Positions 53,135-62,707 of a stretch of DNA of 64,000 nt are shown here, piece after piece (the stretch's first letter is position 1; each line of letters starts with the position of its first letter). Position numbers and translations under genes: made by a program. The stretch comes from Streptomyces sp. QL37 (lineage in GTDB: Bacteria; Actinomycetota; Actinomycetes; Streptomycetales; Streptomycetaceae). Location of the stretch: assembly GCF_002941025.1 (NCBI RefSeq), contig NZ_PTJS01000001.1, forward strand, positions 8,583,064-8,647,063. Reading direction: 5' to 3'. The notes beneath the pieces are model-generated. The model did no database searches and had not been told where the DNA came from. It saw only the letters and a program-made list of their open reading frames with translations.

Positions 53135-54490
53135 TCAGCTCGTCGAGGGGTTGACGGTGAGGGTGGCCGTGTTGTTCGTCAGGTCGGGGTCGAAGGTGCG
53201 GACGGCGGGTTCGTAGGCGTCGTTGTAGATGGCGGCGCGGGCGGTGGCGTTCGGGATGACCTCGTCGATGTGGAGGGTGAAGGGGAAGGTGTGGGTGGCG
53301 GGCTTGCCGGATTCGGTGAGGTAGATGGGGGTGTTGCAGCGGTAGCGGGTCTCGGACTGGGACCAGCAGGCGTCGGGGGCGGAGGCGACCGAGGTGCCGG
53401 CGGGGATGTCGATGTCGACGGTCGCGGCGGGTTCGCCCGCGCCGAGGGAGGCGACCCAGGCGGGGCCCGCGTTGTGGACGGTGACGGCGGCGGGGACGGT
53501 GTCGCCGGCCGCGCCGGAGACGGTGGAGGCGGTCAGCCGGTAGTCGGCCTGGTTGACGGTCTTCACCGTGAAGCTGCGGTACGGCTGGAGCTCGTCGGAG
53601 GGGGCGGCGGCCGGGGTGAGGTTCAGCTCCGGGCCGGCGCCCGGGGTGAAGGCGCGGCCGGCGCGGGCCTCGGCGAGCGCCTGCTCGGAGTAGGGCTGCG
53701 CCGAATAGTCGACGCGGTCGAAGAGGGCCATGTCCTTGGTGCGGAACTTCAGCGGGAGGGAGTGGTACGAGCCCGGGGTCGTCCGCTCGTCCAGGACGCA
53801 GAGGAACGTACGGCCGGTGACGGCGTTCGTGGACTCGCAGTTGGAGGGGACGGACATGCCGAGGCGGATGCCGCGGGAGGTGAAGACGGTGAGCAGGGTG
53901 CGGTCGGCGGTGCGGTTGCCCTGGTTGCCGAGGACGACGGGGGAGTCGAAGGGCTGGTCGGGTGCCATGCCGGTGCGGTACTCGGCCTGGGTGAGGCCGA
54001 GCGCGGGGCCGTCGTTGACGGCGACGTAGGTCTCGCCCGGGTAGGCGTTCATGCCGCCGGCCTGGGCGGTGTAGCGGACGTAGCCGTCGTTGCCGTCGGT
54101 GGCGCCCGGCTTGGTGGTCAGGCCGATCCGCGCGGCGGGGGCGTTGGCGCCGCCGGGGAGTTCGGGGGTGGTGCAGACGGCGGTGGTCTCGTTCTCCGGG
54201 CGGCAGTTCGCGGGCCAGGTGACCTCGGCGAACGAAGCGACTCCGGAGGCGTCGACGGTGAGCGTGCCGGTCGGGACGGTGGTCGCCGTGTTGTCGTGGC
54301 TGATCTGCACGGTCAGCGACTGCGACGGTGCGGGGGAGCCGTCCTCGGACGGGCCCGCGAGGGTGATCTCGTACGGGTCCGACCAGAGCCACAGGGCGTC
54401 GGAGGCGGCCGCGGCGGGGGCCGCGGCCGGGCCGGTGACGGTGGCGAGCGCGCCGAGTGCGGCGGCGGAGGCGATGAGCGTCTTCTTCAC
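53135..54490 (-). CDS. secreted DUF11/CARDB-like repeat protein
   Basis: A protein of about 451 aa. The signal peptide (KKTLIASAAALGALATVTGP, then AAA) is followed by beta-sandwich domains: LTVQISHDNTATTVPTGTLT, VVLGNQGNRTADRTLLTVFT, VHNAGPAWVASLG, and a last one ending FDPDLTNNTATLTVN, typical of DUF11-type repeats. Unlike many Streptomyces relatives, it has no Gly/Thr-rich linker and LPXTG sorting signal, so it is predicted to be released. The start is uncertain: GTG at 54490 or TTG at 54499. Confidence 0.75.
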   Translation of the reverse strand: MKKTLIASAAALGALATVTGPAAAPAAAASDALWLWSDPYEITLAGPSEDGSPAPSQSLTVQISHDNTATTVPTGTLTVDASGVASFAEVTWPANCRPENETTAVCTTPELPGGANAPAARIGLTTKPGATDGNDGYVRYTAQAGGMNAYPGETYVAVNDGPALGLTQAEYRTGMAPDQPFDSPVVLGNQGNRTADRTLLTVFTSRGIRLGMSVPSNCESTNAVTGRTFLCVLDERTTPGSYHSLPLKFRTKDMALFDRVDYSAQPYSEQALAEARAGRAFTPGAGPELNLTPAAAPSDELQPYRSFTVKTVNQADYRLTASTVSGAAGDTVPAAVTVHNAGPAWVASLGAGEPAATVDIDIPAGTSVASAPDACWSQSETRYRCNTPIYLTESGKPATHTFPFTLHIDEVIPNATARAAIYNDAYEPAVRTFDPDLTNNTATLTVNPSTS

Positions 54491-54551
54491 GGGGATCAAG
54501 ACAGCGGAGATCGGCGGATGGTTGTACGAGGGAGGAGGGCCGGATTAGAGG

Positions 54552-55133
54552 TCAGCTCGGCTGTTCGCGGGCGGTGATCGACTCTTCCCACGTCCGGGCG
54601 GCTCGGCGGGGCCCAAAAGCGGTTCCAGCCCGGTCGACCGCGCACGGCCGGGCAGCAGGCATCAAATCCTCGTCGACGGCCAGGGCATCCCGCTCGCGAT
54701 GTGCGTACGGCTCTTTCGTCGCCGAGGAGCGCGGCGGCGCGGGCCTTGAGTCCGGGGAGCCAGACGCTGACCGTGCCCCAATGGTTGGGGCGTGGGTCGC
54801 CCCCTGCCGTGCGTAGTGCAGAGCGTCGTCGGGCCGGCCCGCCCAGTAGGAGATGAGGGACTTGAGCCCGTCGACCACGGCCATCAGGCCCGTGTGCTCT
54901 GCCTCCTTCGCGCAGAACGCGGCGACGCGGGTCTGCTGCAGGGCGACCTTGGACTCACCCATGTCGTGGGAGCCCTTCGCCATCAGGAAGGTGAGCACCG
55001 TAGCCATGAAGTGCAGGTCCCTGAGCTGGGACGGGCGAGCTCGTCCGCCTTCGAGAATCCGGAAAGTGTCCTCCTGCGCGTTGGCCAGGTCCTCCCAGAT
55101 CTCCGACAGGGGGATGCGGGGGTACAGCTCCAA
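54552..55133 (-). pseudogene. regulator fragment with TPR-like region, frameshifted
   Basis: It reads ELYPRIPLSEIWEDLANAQE, ILEGGRARPSQLRDLHFMAT and WAGRPDDALHYARQGA, the TPR-like C-terminal part of a Streptomyces XRE-type regulator family. After about 54790 the good frame shifts (SVWLPGLKARAAALLGDE lies in another frame). The N-terminal helix-turn-helix is missing. Confidence 0.6.
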
Positions 55134-55526
55134 GGAACCGTGGACATGCCAGCAACGGCTGACAGCGTGCTTCCGGCCCGGGACCGGGTTCAGTACTACT
55201 GGCGCGGCCTACATGTCCCGTTCATCGCCACGTGGAGTCATGAAAACGGTCAGCCACCCCCAGGTGATCCGTGCCTCCTACCGCGGGGTGTGGGGCATCA
55301 GTTACACCGACGAGCTGGAAGTCGCCGACCGGCGGCACGGCGCCCTGCGGGTGCGCCGGGCAGTCGCGCGCGGGAAAGGGACTCCGGCGTTCGCCGGCGT
55401 GCACCCGCAGCGCCTCAGTCGGCGAAAAGGTGGGCTACTCCGCCTCTTGGCGGGTACCCGCGTCCTCAGGCGCGTCGATCGCGGCTAGCCGAGGGCGTCG
55501 GCCCTTCGATGCAGTGGGGAGAGGGA
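55134..55526. other. intergenic before the kinase gene
   Basis: A + strand frame ending at 55488 reads ASYRGVWGISYTDELEVADR but matches no family I know. The rest carries the kinase promoter; GGGGAGAGGG precedes its ATG. Confidence 0.35.
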
Positions 55527-56912
55527 ATGAGGCTTCGTGACTTTGCTCAGTCCACAGCTTCCTGGTGCTCCGGCGAGATGCTGGGCGGCCGGTACCGTCT
55601 GGACAAGCTTCTCGGCTCAGGCGGTGCTGCGGATGTTCACCGGGGTTTCGATCTGCGGTTGCGCCGACGGGTCGCGGTCAAGGTCTTCCGTCCCGGCTCC
55701 GGCGCCGGCATGGAGGAGACCTGGCGCAGCGAAGCGGTGATCCTGGCCCGGCTTCACCATCCTGGGCTTGTCACCGCCTACGACGCCGGGGAGCACGGTG
55801 GACGCGCCTTCCTGGTCATGCAACTGATCCAAGGTGACACATTGAAGACCCGCATCGCTGAGGGACCGCTGGCACCCGAAGCGACTGCTGCAATCGGCGC
55901 GGAACTCGCTGATGCGTTGACTCACGCACACGAAACTGGAATTGTCCATCGGGATGTCAAGCCGTCCAACATTCTTTTGGATGCCAGGAACCGGCCCCAT
56001 CTCGCCGACTTCGGCATCTCCCGCCTGCTGGACGCCACCTCCCACACCGCGACTGGCACGCTGATAGGCACGGCGGCCTACCTCTCTCCCGAGCAGGTCC
56101 TCGGCGAGCCTGTTGGACGGCCCGCCGACATATACGCCCTCGGTCTGGTGCTCCTCGAATGCCTCACAGGTAGGATTGAGTACGACGGAGGACCCCTTGA
56201 AGCCGCGATCGCCCGCCTGCACCGACGCCCCGCCCTGCCTCACGGACTGCCGGAACAACTGAGAATTCTGCTGCAGGCCATGACAGACCTGGACGAACGG
56301 AACCGTCCGACGGCCCGTCACTGTGCGCATATCCTGATGACCCTGGCCGACGAGGCACACATCGCAAACAGACCATCAGTGCCCGTCACCAATCTCATCG
56401 GCGGCAAAGGATCACTGCAGGCGACCGAGGACACACTCACGAATCCGATGCCCCGTGAAAAATCGGAAACACGTCGAACCGAGCGTGCGCGGGCACGCAC
56501 CCTCATAGCGGGGGCGACCATCGGACTCGCCGCCATCACGGCAGCCACTTTCGCCGTCACCGGCAGCTCTACGCCACAAGACAGTGACCGAAGCGCGACC
56601 AGGGCTGCCAGCGCCGCCCCCGCAGGAGAGACGGGTGCCTCTGGCACCACGCAGCAGCAGAAGTCGAGCACCACACCCACTGCGGCGCCGACCTTTGAGC
56701 CCACCGCTTCCGCCAGCACGCTCCCTGGCCCCGCTGACAAACAGCCAGCCCGCCCCGATTCCAAAGTCTCCGAAAAGGAATCTGCTTCCGACGCAGGCGC
56801 GCACAGTTCGCCAGGCAAGGGAGAAAGGCCGCCCGGCCAAGCAAAGAAAGCAGGAGGGGGCACGAACAAAGCTCAGCAGGAGAAGACCAACAAGAGGGCT
56901 CCGCGACACTGA
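55527..56912 (+). CDS. membrane Ser/Thr protein kinase (PknB type), no sensor domain
   Basis: A 461-aa Hanks-type kinase. The Gly-rich loop is LGSGGAADVHRG, the ATP Lys is in VAVKVF, the catalytic loop IVHRDVKPSNIL, the Mg-binding loop ADFGISRL, and the activation segment GTAAYLSPEQ. A membrane segment lies near residue 330 (TLIAGATIGLAAITAATFAV), followed by a 110-residue Ser/Thr/Pro- and Lys-rich tail without PASTA or other known sensor. The ATG at 55527 is preferred for its ribosome-binding site. Confidence 0.92.
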   Translation: MRLRDFAQSTASWCSGEMLGGRYRLDKLLGSGGAADVHRGFDLRLRRRVAVKVFRPGSGAGMEETWRSEAVILARLHHPGLVTAYDAGEHGGRAFLVMQLIQGDTLKTRIAEGPLAPEATAAIGAELADALTHAHETGIVHRDVKPSNILLDARNRPHLADFGISRLLDATSHTATGTLIGTAAYLSPEQVLGEPVGRPADIYALGLVLLECLTGRIEYDGGPLEAAIARLHRRPALPHGLPEQLRILLQAMTDLDERNRPTARHCAHILMTLADEAHIANRPSVPVTNLIGGKGSLQATEDTLTNPMPREKSETRRTERARARTLIAGATIGLAAITAATFAVTGSSTPQDSDRSATRAASAAPAGETGASGTTQQQKSSTTPTAAPTFEPTASASTLPGPADKQPARPDSKVSEKESASDAGAHSSPGKGERPPGQAKKAGGGTNKAQQEKTNKRAPRH

Positions 56913-56949
56913 AAGCGCGACGCCCGCGTCAGACTCTACGGAGCTGTGC

Positions 56950-57165
56950 ACGTGGCATCCACAGGTCAGGAGCTCCTGCGGGGTCAACGACTTGTTCCGC
57001 CGGTGGCAGCGGAACGGCATCTGGCACCAGATCCTCGCCCGGCTCCGGTCCCTGGCCGACGCGCAGGGTGCGATCACGTGGGACCTGAGTGTCGACTCCA
57101 CGGTCTGCTGAGCCCATCAGCATGCGGCCGGGGCCCGCAGGCAAGGTGACCTGTGGAGGCCGGAG
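56950..57165 (+). pseudogene. IS5-family transposase, second relic
   Basis: The + strand reads VNDLFRRWQRNGIWHQILAR, then SLADAQGAITWDLSVDSTVC, a TGA where Arg is expected, and AHQHAAGARRQGDL, which is the first Asp (DST) region of IS5-family transposases. The upstream and downstream parts are missing. It cuts into the 3' end of the decayed sigma gene. Confidence 0.75.
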
Positions 57166-57964
57166 GCGTCGGGGAGCGCTGCCGGTCGGTGACGCCGACG
57201 CCGAAGGGCTCGTCGGTGTGCGGACGGCCGTGGGCGCGACCGCGTCCTGTCGGCTCTCCGCCCTGGGCTCGTCCCCCTCCGACAGCACGGCCAGACCTCC
57301 TACGACCACGGCGGTCACGGTGACGGCCGCCACTATGGCGCCCGCAGTGGACGCTTTGCCTGCGCCGGGAGTTTGGCTGCCAAGCCCCAGTCACTCAGGT
57401 GGGTCCAGTTGCCGGTCGACGCGTCCTCCCGGCCTGCGTACAGCGGCACCGAGGAACGCGGCGTAGCGACGGCATTCCTCGGTGCGGGTCGCCGGTACGG
57501 CGTGTTCGCTGAGGTAGGCGTCGCGCAGCTCCTCCCGAGCGCGGGAAGTGAGCAAGGCGACTCCACTCGCACTGATCCCGAGCAGTCTGCCTATACGTTC
57601 GGCGGGTTCCCCCTCCACGACCCCCTCCCACAATGCTGGCGGTTCGCCGTATCACCGCCAGCAGGTAGGGCCGCCATGACGCTTCAGGACGGCCGCCGGC
57701 CCGTACCGCCTGTATCGTCCGGACGAACGCCTCTGACGCCAGGTCCTCGGCAGTGCGCACGTCGCGGCAGCACATCCGGGCGTATGCCTGCACGGCCGCA
57801 CCGTGGCGCCCGTACAACTCGGCGGGCGCCACGTCGCCCGCCGCTTCTCGGACGGCCCTGGTGAGCGCGGGATCCGGCCATTTCTTGTGGGAGGTGGCGT
57901 TGGTCTCTCCCCGCCCGCCGTCCAGCCACGGCCCTGGGGCGTCTGCCCCGCCCACGCCTGCCAT
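57165..57964 (-). pseudogene. decayed ECF-type sigma factor
   Basis: The minus strand gives AELYGRHGAAVQAYARMCCR and TAEDLASEAFVRTIQAVRAG (region 2), then in another frame LWEGVVEGEPAERIGRLLGI and SGVALLTSRAREELRDAYLS (region 4). A zinc-finger-like tail with one Cys (EECRRYAAFLGAAVRRPGGR) follows, then in a third frame AAVTVTAVVVGGLAVL, a membrane segment. The linker between regions 2 and 4 is deleted. The intact gene was probably an ECF sigma factor with fused anti-sigma tail. Confidence 0.7.
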
Positions 57965-58156
57965 CACTGCTCTCCGTTCTCGCCCGCACCAGCCGTATTG
58001 GCGCCGCGGTACTACTCCCGGGTCGCTCGGCAACCGGGCGGATCTGCGCGAGCAGGTCACGCGCAGAGGCTACGGGCCCGGCCGGCGTCCTGGAACGGGA
58101 GCACTGTCCTCATCCTGCGGATTCGGCAGGGAAGAAGAACAGCTGGTCCGTGCCGT

Positions 58157-59218
58157 TCAGCTGCCGGTGGCCGACTTCCAGGCGTCGATGTACTGGTCCA
58201 GGCCGGTGCTGATGGCGGACCAGTCCGGCTCGAAGATCTCCACGCCCTTCATCAGTCCCGCCAGCTCCACTGCGTTGGCGTCGGTGGCCTCGATGTCCTC
58301 CCGCGCGCTGAATCCGCCGCCGACCGCGCTGACGTCCTGCTGGGCCTGCTCGGAAAGCATGAAGTCGAGGAGCTTCTTGCCGTTGGCGCTATGCGGGGCG
58401 TTGTCGACGAGCCCTGCAGCGTACGGGAGGGCGAAGGTGGTGGGCTTGCCGTCACCCTTGGCCGGGAACCAGATACCGAGGTTGGGCATGTCCTTGGCCT
58501 GGGCGAAGTTCATCTGTACGTCACCGTTGGCGACGTACAGTTCGCCCTTGTCCACCTTGGGGGCGAGCTTGCCGGTGGAGGCGGAGGGGCCGACGTTGTT
58601 GGTCTGCAGCTTCATTAGGTAGTCCATCGCCGGCTTCTGGCCGCCGAAGTCGTGCATGGCCTTGATGAGGACGGCGGTGCCGTCGCCGGCGACTCCCGGT
58701 GTGGAGTACTGGACCTTCTCCTTGTACGAACCGTCCAGCAGCTCCTCCCAGGTCCTGGGCGGGGTCTTCAGTTCCTTCTTGTTGTAGATGAACCCGAAGT
58801 AGTTGTTGACGACCGAGGTCCAGGTGCCGTCGCCGGCCTTGTCCGCGGTGGCGACCTGGTCGGAGCCGGCGGGTTCGTACGTCTGGAGCAGGCCCTTGCT
58901 TCCGGCCTGCTGGATGAACGGCGGCAGGGTGACGAGGACGTCGGCCTGGGTGTTGGACTTCTCTCGGACGGTGCGCTGCACCATCTCGCCTGAGCCGCCT
59001 TCGACGTATTCGACCTTGATGCCGGTCTTCTTCTCGAAGTCCTCGAAGACCTTGTCGTACCAGCCTTCGCCGTTCTCGCCCTTGAGGCCGTCGGCGCTGT
59101 AGACGGTGACGACCTTCTCGTCCGAGGCGGACGAGGTGCCGCCACAGGCGGTGAGGGTCGCGGCCAGGGCGAGGCTTCCGGCGACCGCGGTCGCCGGCTT
59201 CAGGATGTTGGTGCGCAT
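58157..59218 (-). CDS. phnS: 2-aminoethylphosphonate ABC transporter, binding protein (PhnS-like)
   Basis: A lipoprotein of 353 aa: signal ending LAATLTACGG, with the lipobox Cys near residue 26. The mature part is a class of iron/AEP-type binding proteins: KVVTVYSADGLKGENGEGWY, VEGGSGEMVQRTVREKSNTQ, VLVTLPPFIQQA and WEELLDGSYKEKVQYSTPG. It captures 2-aminoethylphosphonate outside the membrane. It is the last gene of a minus-strand operon with two permeases, an ATPase and two phosphonate enzymes, which is what identifies the substrate. Confidence 0.85.
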   Translation of the reverse strand: MRTNILKPATAVAGSLALAATLTACGGTSSASDEKVVTVYSADGLKGENGEGWYDKVFEDFEKKTGIKVEYVEGGSGEMVQRTVREKSNTQADVLVTLPPFIQQAGSKGLLQTYEPAGSDQVATADKAGDGTWTSVVNNYFGFIYNKKELKTPPRTWEELLDGSYKEKVQYSTPGVAGDGTAVLIKAMHDFGGQKPAMDYLMKLQTNNVGPSASTGKLAPKVDKGELYVANGDVQMNFAQAKDMPNLGIWFPAKGDGKPTTFALPYAAGLVDNAPHSANGKKLLDFMLSEQAQQDVSAVGGGFSAREDIEATDANAVELAGLMKGVEIFEPDWSAISTGLDQYIDAWKSATGS

Positions 59219-59268
59219 GGGAGTCGTGTCTCCTGGAAGTACGTGGGGCGTACGGGGTTCGGGGGTGG

Positions 59269-60066
59269 TCAGCGGTAGGAGGCCCGCGTCCGGATGCGGG
59301 AGACGGCGAGCAGGATCAGCAGCGTGGTGGCCATCAGGACCACGGCGACGGCCGCGCCGGTGAAGAGCGATCCTCGGTCGGTGGCCGCGAAGATCTGCAC
59401 CGGCAGGGGGGTCCAGTCCGGCGGGTAGAGCATCATCGTGGCGCTCAGCTCGCCCATGGAGAGGGCGAAGCAGAGCCCGGCCGCCGCCGTGAGGGACGGG
59501 AGCAGGAGGGGGAGTTTGATCCGCCACAGGACGTGGGCGGGCCGGGCGCCGAGGCTGGCCGCGGCCTGCTCGTACATCGGGTCCAGGCGTCGGATCGCGG
59601 CTGACACCGACTGGTAGGCGAACGCCGTGACCAGGACCGTGTGGGCGAGGATGACGATCCAGCGCGTCCCGTTGAGGAGCAGCGGCGGCTTGCTGAAGGC
59701 GACGAGTACGGCGAGGCCGACGACGACGGACGGCACGGCGACCGGCAGCATGAACAAGGCGTCCAGCAGCCTCTTGCCGGGCTTGCGCAGTGAGGCGGCG
59801 GCGAGGGCGGCCCAGGTGCCGAGGGCGAGGGCCAGGAGGCTCGCGCACAGGGCGGTGACGAGGCTGGTGGTGAGGGCTTGGAGCGAGTCGCCGCTGGTGG
59901 CGGCGGCGTAGTGCTCGGCCGTGGGTCCGGAGGGGAAGGCGCCGGACCAGTTCGTGGAGAAGGACGCGGCGACGATGACGAACAGCGGTACCGCGAACAG
60001 CGGGACGAAGAGGAGGAGGAAGAGGGCCCAGGTGGCCCACTTCCCGGCTCGGCTATGCACCAACAC
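59269..60066 (-). CDS. phnV: ABC transporter permease (PhnV-like)
   Basis: A permease of 265 aa with six membrane segments and the EAA loop EQAAASLGARPAHVLWRIKL. It forms the channel with the next permease. The start overlaps the upstream permease stop by 14 bases. The SBP gene follows 50 bases later. Confidence 0.85.
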   Translation of the reverse strand: MLVHSRAGKWATWALFLLLFVPLFAVPLFVIVAASFSTNWSGAFPSGPTAEHYAAATSGDSLQALTTSLVTALCASLLALALGTWAALAAASLRKPGKRLLDALFMLPVAVPSVVVGLAVLVAFSKPPLLLNGTRWIVILAHTVLVTAFAYQSVSAAIRRLDPMYEQAAASLGARPAHVLWRIKLPLLLPSLTAAAGLCFALSMGELSATMMLYPPDWTPLPVQIFAATDRGSLFTGAAVAVVLMATTLLILLAVSRIRTRASYR

Positions 60067-60907
60067 GGCGGCTCACCGTCCGATACAGGGTGTAGAGGCC
60101 GACGGAGAGGGCGATGTTGACGACGGCGATGACGCAGGCGGCCGGGTAGTCGGACTCCAGGATCGCCTTGCTGTACACGAGCATCGGCAGGGTGGTGACG
60201 TCCTTGGCGCCGGTGAAGAGCACGATGCCGAATTCGTTGAGGCACATGACGAGGACGAGGCTGCCGCCCGCCGCGAGCGCGGGCAGGGCCTCCGGGAGGA
60301 TCACCGTGCGCACGATCCGGGCGGGCCGGGCGCCGAGCGAGGAGGCCACTTCCAGCTGTGCGGTGTCGAGTTGGGAGAAGGCGGCGAGCAGGGGCCGCAT
60401 CACGAACGGGATGAAGTACGTGATTTCGGCCAGGAGGACGCCCCACGGTGTGGTGAGGAAGTGGAAGGGCCCCTCGGCGGCGCCGGTGGCGTCGGTCCAC
60501 ACGCCGTTCGCCATGCCGACCGTGCCGTAGATGAACAGCAGCGCGAGCGTGATCAGGAACGAGGGGAAGGAGAGGAAGACGTCGATGAACTTGGCGACCG
60601 CCTTTCCACCGGGGAACGGTACGAACGCGACGACGAGCGCGAGCGCGAAGCCGAGCACGAGGCAGCCGAGCGTGGAGCCGACGGCGAGCCAGACGGTCGT
60701 GCCGAGCGCCGAGCGGAAGGACTCCGAGGCGAAGGCGTCGGCGTACGGGGTGAGTGAGGTGCCGCCCTCGTCGGGGGTGACGGACTGCTGGACCACCAGG
60801 GCCAGCGGGTAGAGGAGGACGACGGCGAGGACCGCCACGGGGGGCAGCACCCATATCCAGCCGGTTCGGCCCCCGCGCAGGCCCGTGGTCGCAACGACGC
60901 TAGCCAT
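60053..60907 (-). CDS. phnU: ABC transporter permease (PhnU-like)
   Basis: A permease of 284 aa with six membrane segments and the EAA loop LEVASSLGARPARIVRTVIL. Overlaps the ATPase stop by eight bases. The pair of separate permeases matches the PhnSTUV arrangement known from Salmonella. Confidence 0.85.
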   Translation of the reverse strand: MASVVATTGLRGGRTGWIWVLPPVAVLAVVLLYPLALVVQQSVTPDEGGTSLTPYADAFASESFRSALGTTVWLAVGSTLGCLVLGFALALVVAFVPFPGGKAVAKFIDVFLSFPSFLITLALLFIYGTVGMANGVWTDATGAAEGPFHFLTTPWGVLLAEITYFIPFVMRPLLAAFSQLDTAQLEVASSLGARPARIVRTVILPEALPALAAGGSLVLVMCLNEFGIVLFTGAKDVTTLPMLVYSKAILESDYPAACVIAVVNIALSVGLYTLYRTVSRRVGA

Positions 60908-62003
60908 GGACCACTCCCGTCAACTGCTGGGCCGGGGCGCCGACCGTGGGGAGCAGCACCGCGTCCTCGGGGGCGAAGTGCAGCGTGACCCCGTCGCCCA
61001 GCGCAGGGGGCCGCCGGAGTTCGCGGAGGTCGGCCTTGACGCGGTGGCCGTCGATGTCGACGTACAGCCGGTGGGTGGAACCGCGCCACTGGACCTCCGC
61101 GACGGTGCCGGTGAGGGCGTTGGGCCCGTCGCCGAGTCCGACCAGGTGGGGGCGGACGCAGAGCGTGGCCGTGGCTCCGGTGGCGGCCTCGCCGGTGGCG
61201 ACTTTCAGGTCGTGCCCGGCGAAGGCGACGGAGCCCGGACGGACGGTGACCGGGAGCAGGTTGGCGTTGCCGACGAACGAGGCGGTGAATTCCGTACGGG
61301 GTGTGCGGTAGAGCTCCTGCGGGGTGCCGCAGTCCTGGAGCCGCGCCCGGTCCATGACGGCGATCCGGTCGGCGAGGGTGAGGGCCTCGACCTGGTCGTG
61401 GGTGACGTAGAGGATGGAGACGTCGGGCAGTTCGCGGTGCAGACGGGCCAGTTCGGCGAGCATGCCGGAGCGGAGCTGGGCGTCGAGCGCGGAGAGCGGC
61501 TCGTCGAGCAGCAGGACTCCGGGACGTACGGCCAGCGCGCGGGCGATGGCGACGCGCTGCTGCTGGCCGCCGGAGAGTTCGCGGGGATAGCGCGTGGCGT
61601 AGGCGGACATGCCGACGAGTTCGAGCGCGTCGGCGACCCGGGCGGTGATCTCGGCCTTGTGGACCTTACGGGCCTTGAGGCCGAAGGCGACATTGTCCCG
61701 GACGCGCATGTGCGGGAAGAGGGCGTACTGCTGGACCACCATGCCGATGCCCCGCTGGTGCGGCGGCAGCGCGGTGACGTCGCGGTCGCCCAGGTGGACC
61801 CGCCCCGAGGCCGGGCGCACGAAACCGGCGACCGCGCGCAGAGCGGTGGTCTTACCCGAGCCGGAGGGGCCGAGCAGGGCCATGACCTCGCCGGGTTCGA
61901 CGGTCAGGTCGAGCCGGTCCAGGACGGTGTTGCCGCCGTACGCGACGCTGACCTGGTCGAACCTGATGCCTCCGGATGCCGGCCCCGCTGCTGCGCCCGT
62001 CAC
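60900..62003 (-). CDS. phnT: ABC transporter ATP-binding protein (PhnT-like)
   Basis: A 367-aa ATPase. Walker A is GPSGSGKTT, the signature LSGGQQQRVAIARALA, Walker B VLLLDEPLSALD, the switch His YVTHDQ, and a C-terminal TOBE domain follows (CVRPHLVGLGDGPNALTGTV). The GTG at 62003 overlaps the phosphonatase-like stop (GTGA). Confidence 0.9.
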   Translation of the reverse strand: MTGAAAGPASGGIRFDQVSVAYGGNTVLDRLDLTVEPGEVMALLGPSGSGKTTALRAVAGFVRPASGRVHLGDRDVTALPPHQRGIGMVVQQYALFPHMRVRDNVAFGLKARKVHKAEITARVADALELVGMSAYATRYPRELSGGQQQRVAIARALAVRPGVLLLDEPLSALDAQLRSGMLAELARLHRELPDVSILYVTHDQVEALTLADRIAVMDRARLQDCGTPQELYRTPRTEFTASFVGNANLLPVTVRPGSVAFAGHDLKVATGEAATGATATLCVRPHLVGLGDGPNALTGTVAEVQWRGSTHRLYVDIDGHRVKADLRELRRPPALGDGVTLHFAPEDAVLLPTVGAPAQQLTGVVHG

Positions 62004-62707
62004 GCCTCGGCCCGCGCTATCAGATCCGGCAGTTCGGCGACGGAGCCGAGCACGTGCGTGGCACCGTGCCCGTTGAGCCGGTCCTGGTCGTGGGCTCCGG
62101 TCAGGACCCCGGCGACGATGCCGGCTCCGGCGCGTACGCCGCTGAGCATGTCGTAGGCGGTGTCGCCCGCGACCACGGTCTGCCGGACGCCGTCCACGGC
62201 GCCCGTGCGCAGGAAGGCGGCAAGGACCATGTCCGGGTAGGGGCGGCCCCGGCCGCCCGCGTCGGCGGGGCAGAGGGTCAGGTCGGCCAGGTCCTGCCAG
62301 CCGAGGGCCCGGAGAATGGCGTCCTGGGTGGGCCGGGCGAAGCCGGTGGACAGCACCACGGTCCGGCCCTCGCCCCTGAGCCGCTCGACGGCTTCCCGGG
62401 CACCGGGCAGGGGAGCGATGAGACCGCCGTCGACCAGCGTGCCATACGCCTCCTCGAAGGCGGTGTTGGCCTGCTGTGCGAGGTCTTCCTCGCCGAAGAG
62501 GTGCCGGAAGACGGAGATCTTGGACTCGCCCATGGTGGCGCGTACGTAGTCGAGCTTCTCCGCGTGATCGGCGGAGCCCGGCTCGACGCCGAGGCGCCCG
62601 GCGGCGGCCGAGAAGGCCTGCTCGACGAGGCCGCCGTCGGCGACGGTGGTGCCGGCCATGTCGAGGACGATCAGATTCAGCTTGGCGTCGTGGGTCAACG
62701 TCTTCAC
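62000..62707 (-). CDS. phosphonatase-like HAD hydrolase
   Basis: A 235-aa HAD protein of the phosphonatase-like group. VLDMAGTTVADGG is motif I, MGESK keeps a Lys at the place of the Schiff-base Lys of phosphonoacetaldehyde hydrolase, VLSTGF is motif II, GRPYPDMV motif III, and VAGDTAYDMLSG motif IV. It probably cleaves the C-P bond of phosphonoacetaldehyde formed from aminoethylphosphonate. The GTG at 62707 overlaps the upstream oxidoreductase stop, so it is coupled to it. Confidence 0.85.
   Translation of the reverse strand: MKTLTHDAKLNLIVLDMAGTTVADGGLVEQAFSAAAGRLGVEPGSADHAEKLDYVRATMGESKISVFRHLFGEEDLAQQANTAFEEAYGTLVDGGLIAPLPGAREAVERLRGEGRTVVLSTGFARPTQDAILRALGWQDLADLTLCPADAGGRGRPYPDMVLAAFLRTGAVDGVRQTVVAGDTAYDMLSGVRAGAGIVAGVLTGAHDQDRLNGHGATHVLGSVAELPDLIARAEA

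Noticed and set aside
52272..54577. Large ORFs of 600-706 codons across the DUF11-like gene
   Set aside because: Low-complexity Gly/Arg/Val-rich shadows of the secreted protein gene at 53135-54490.
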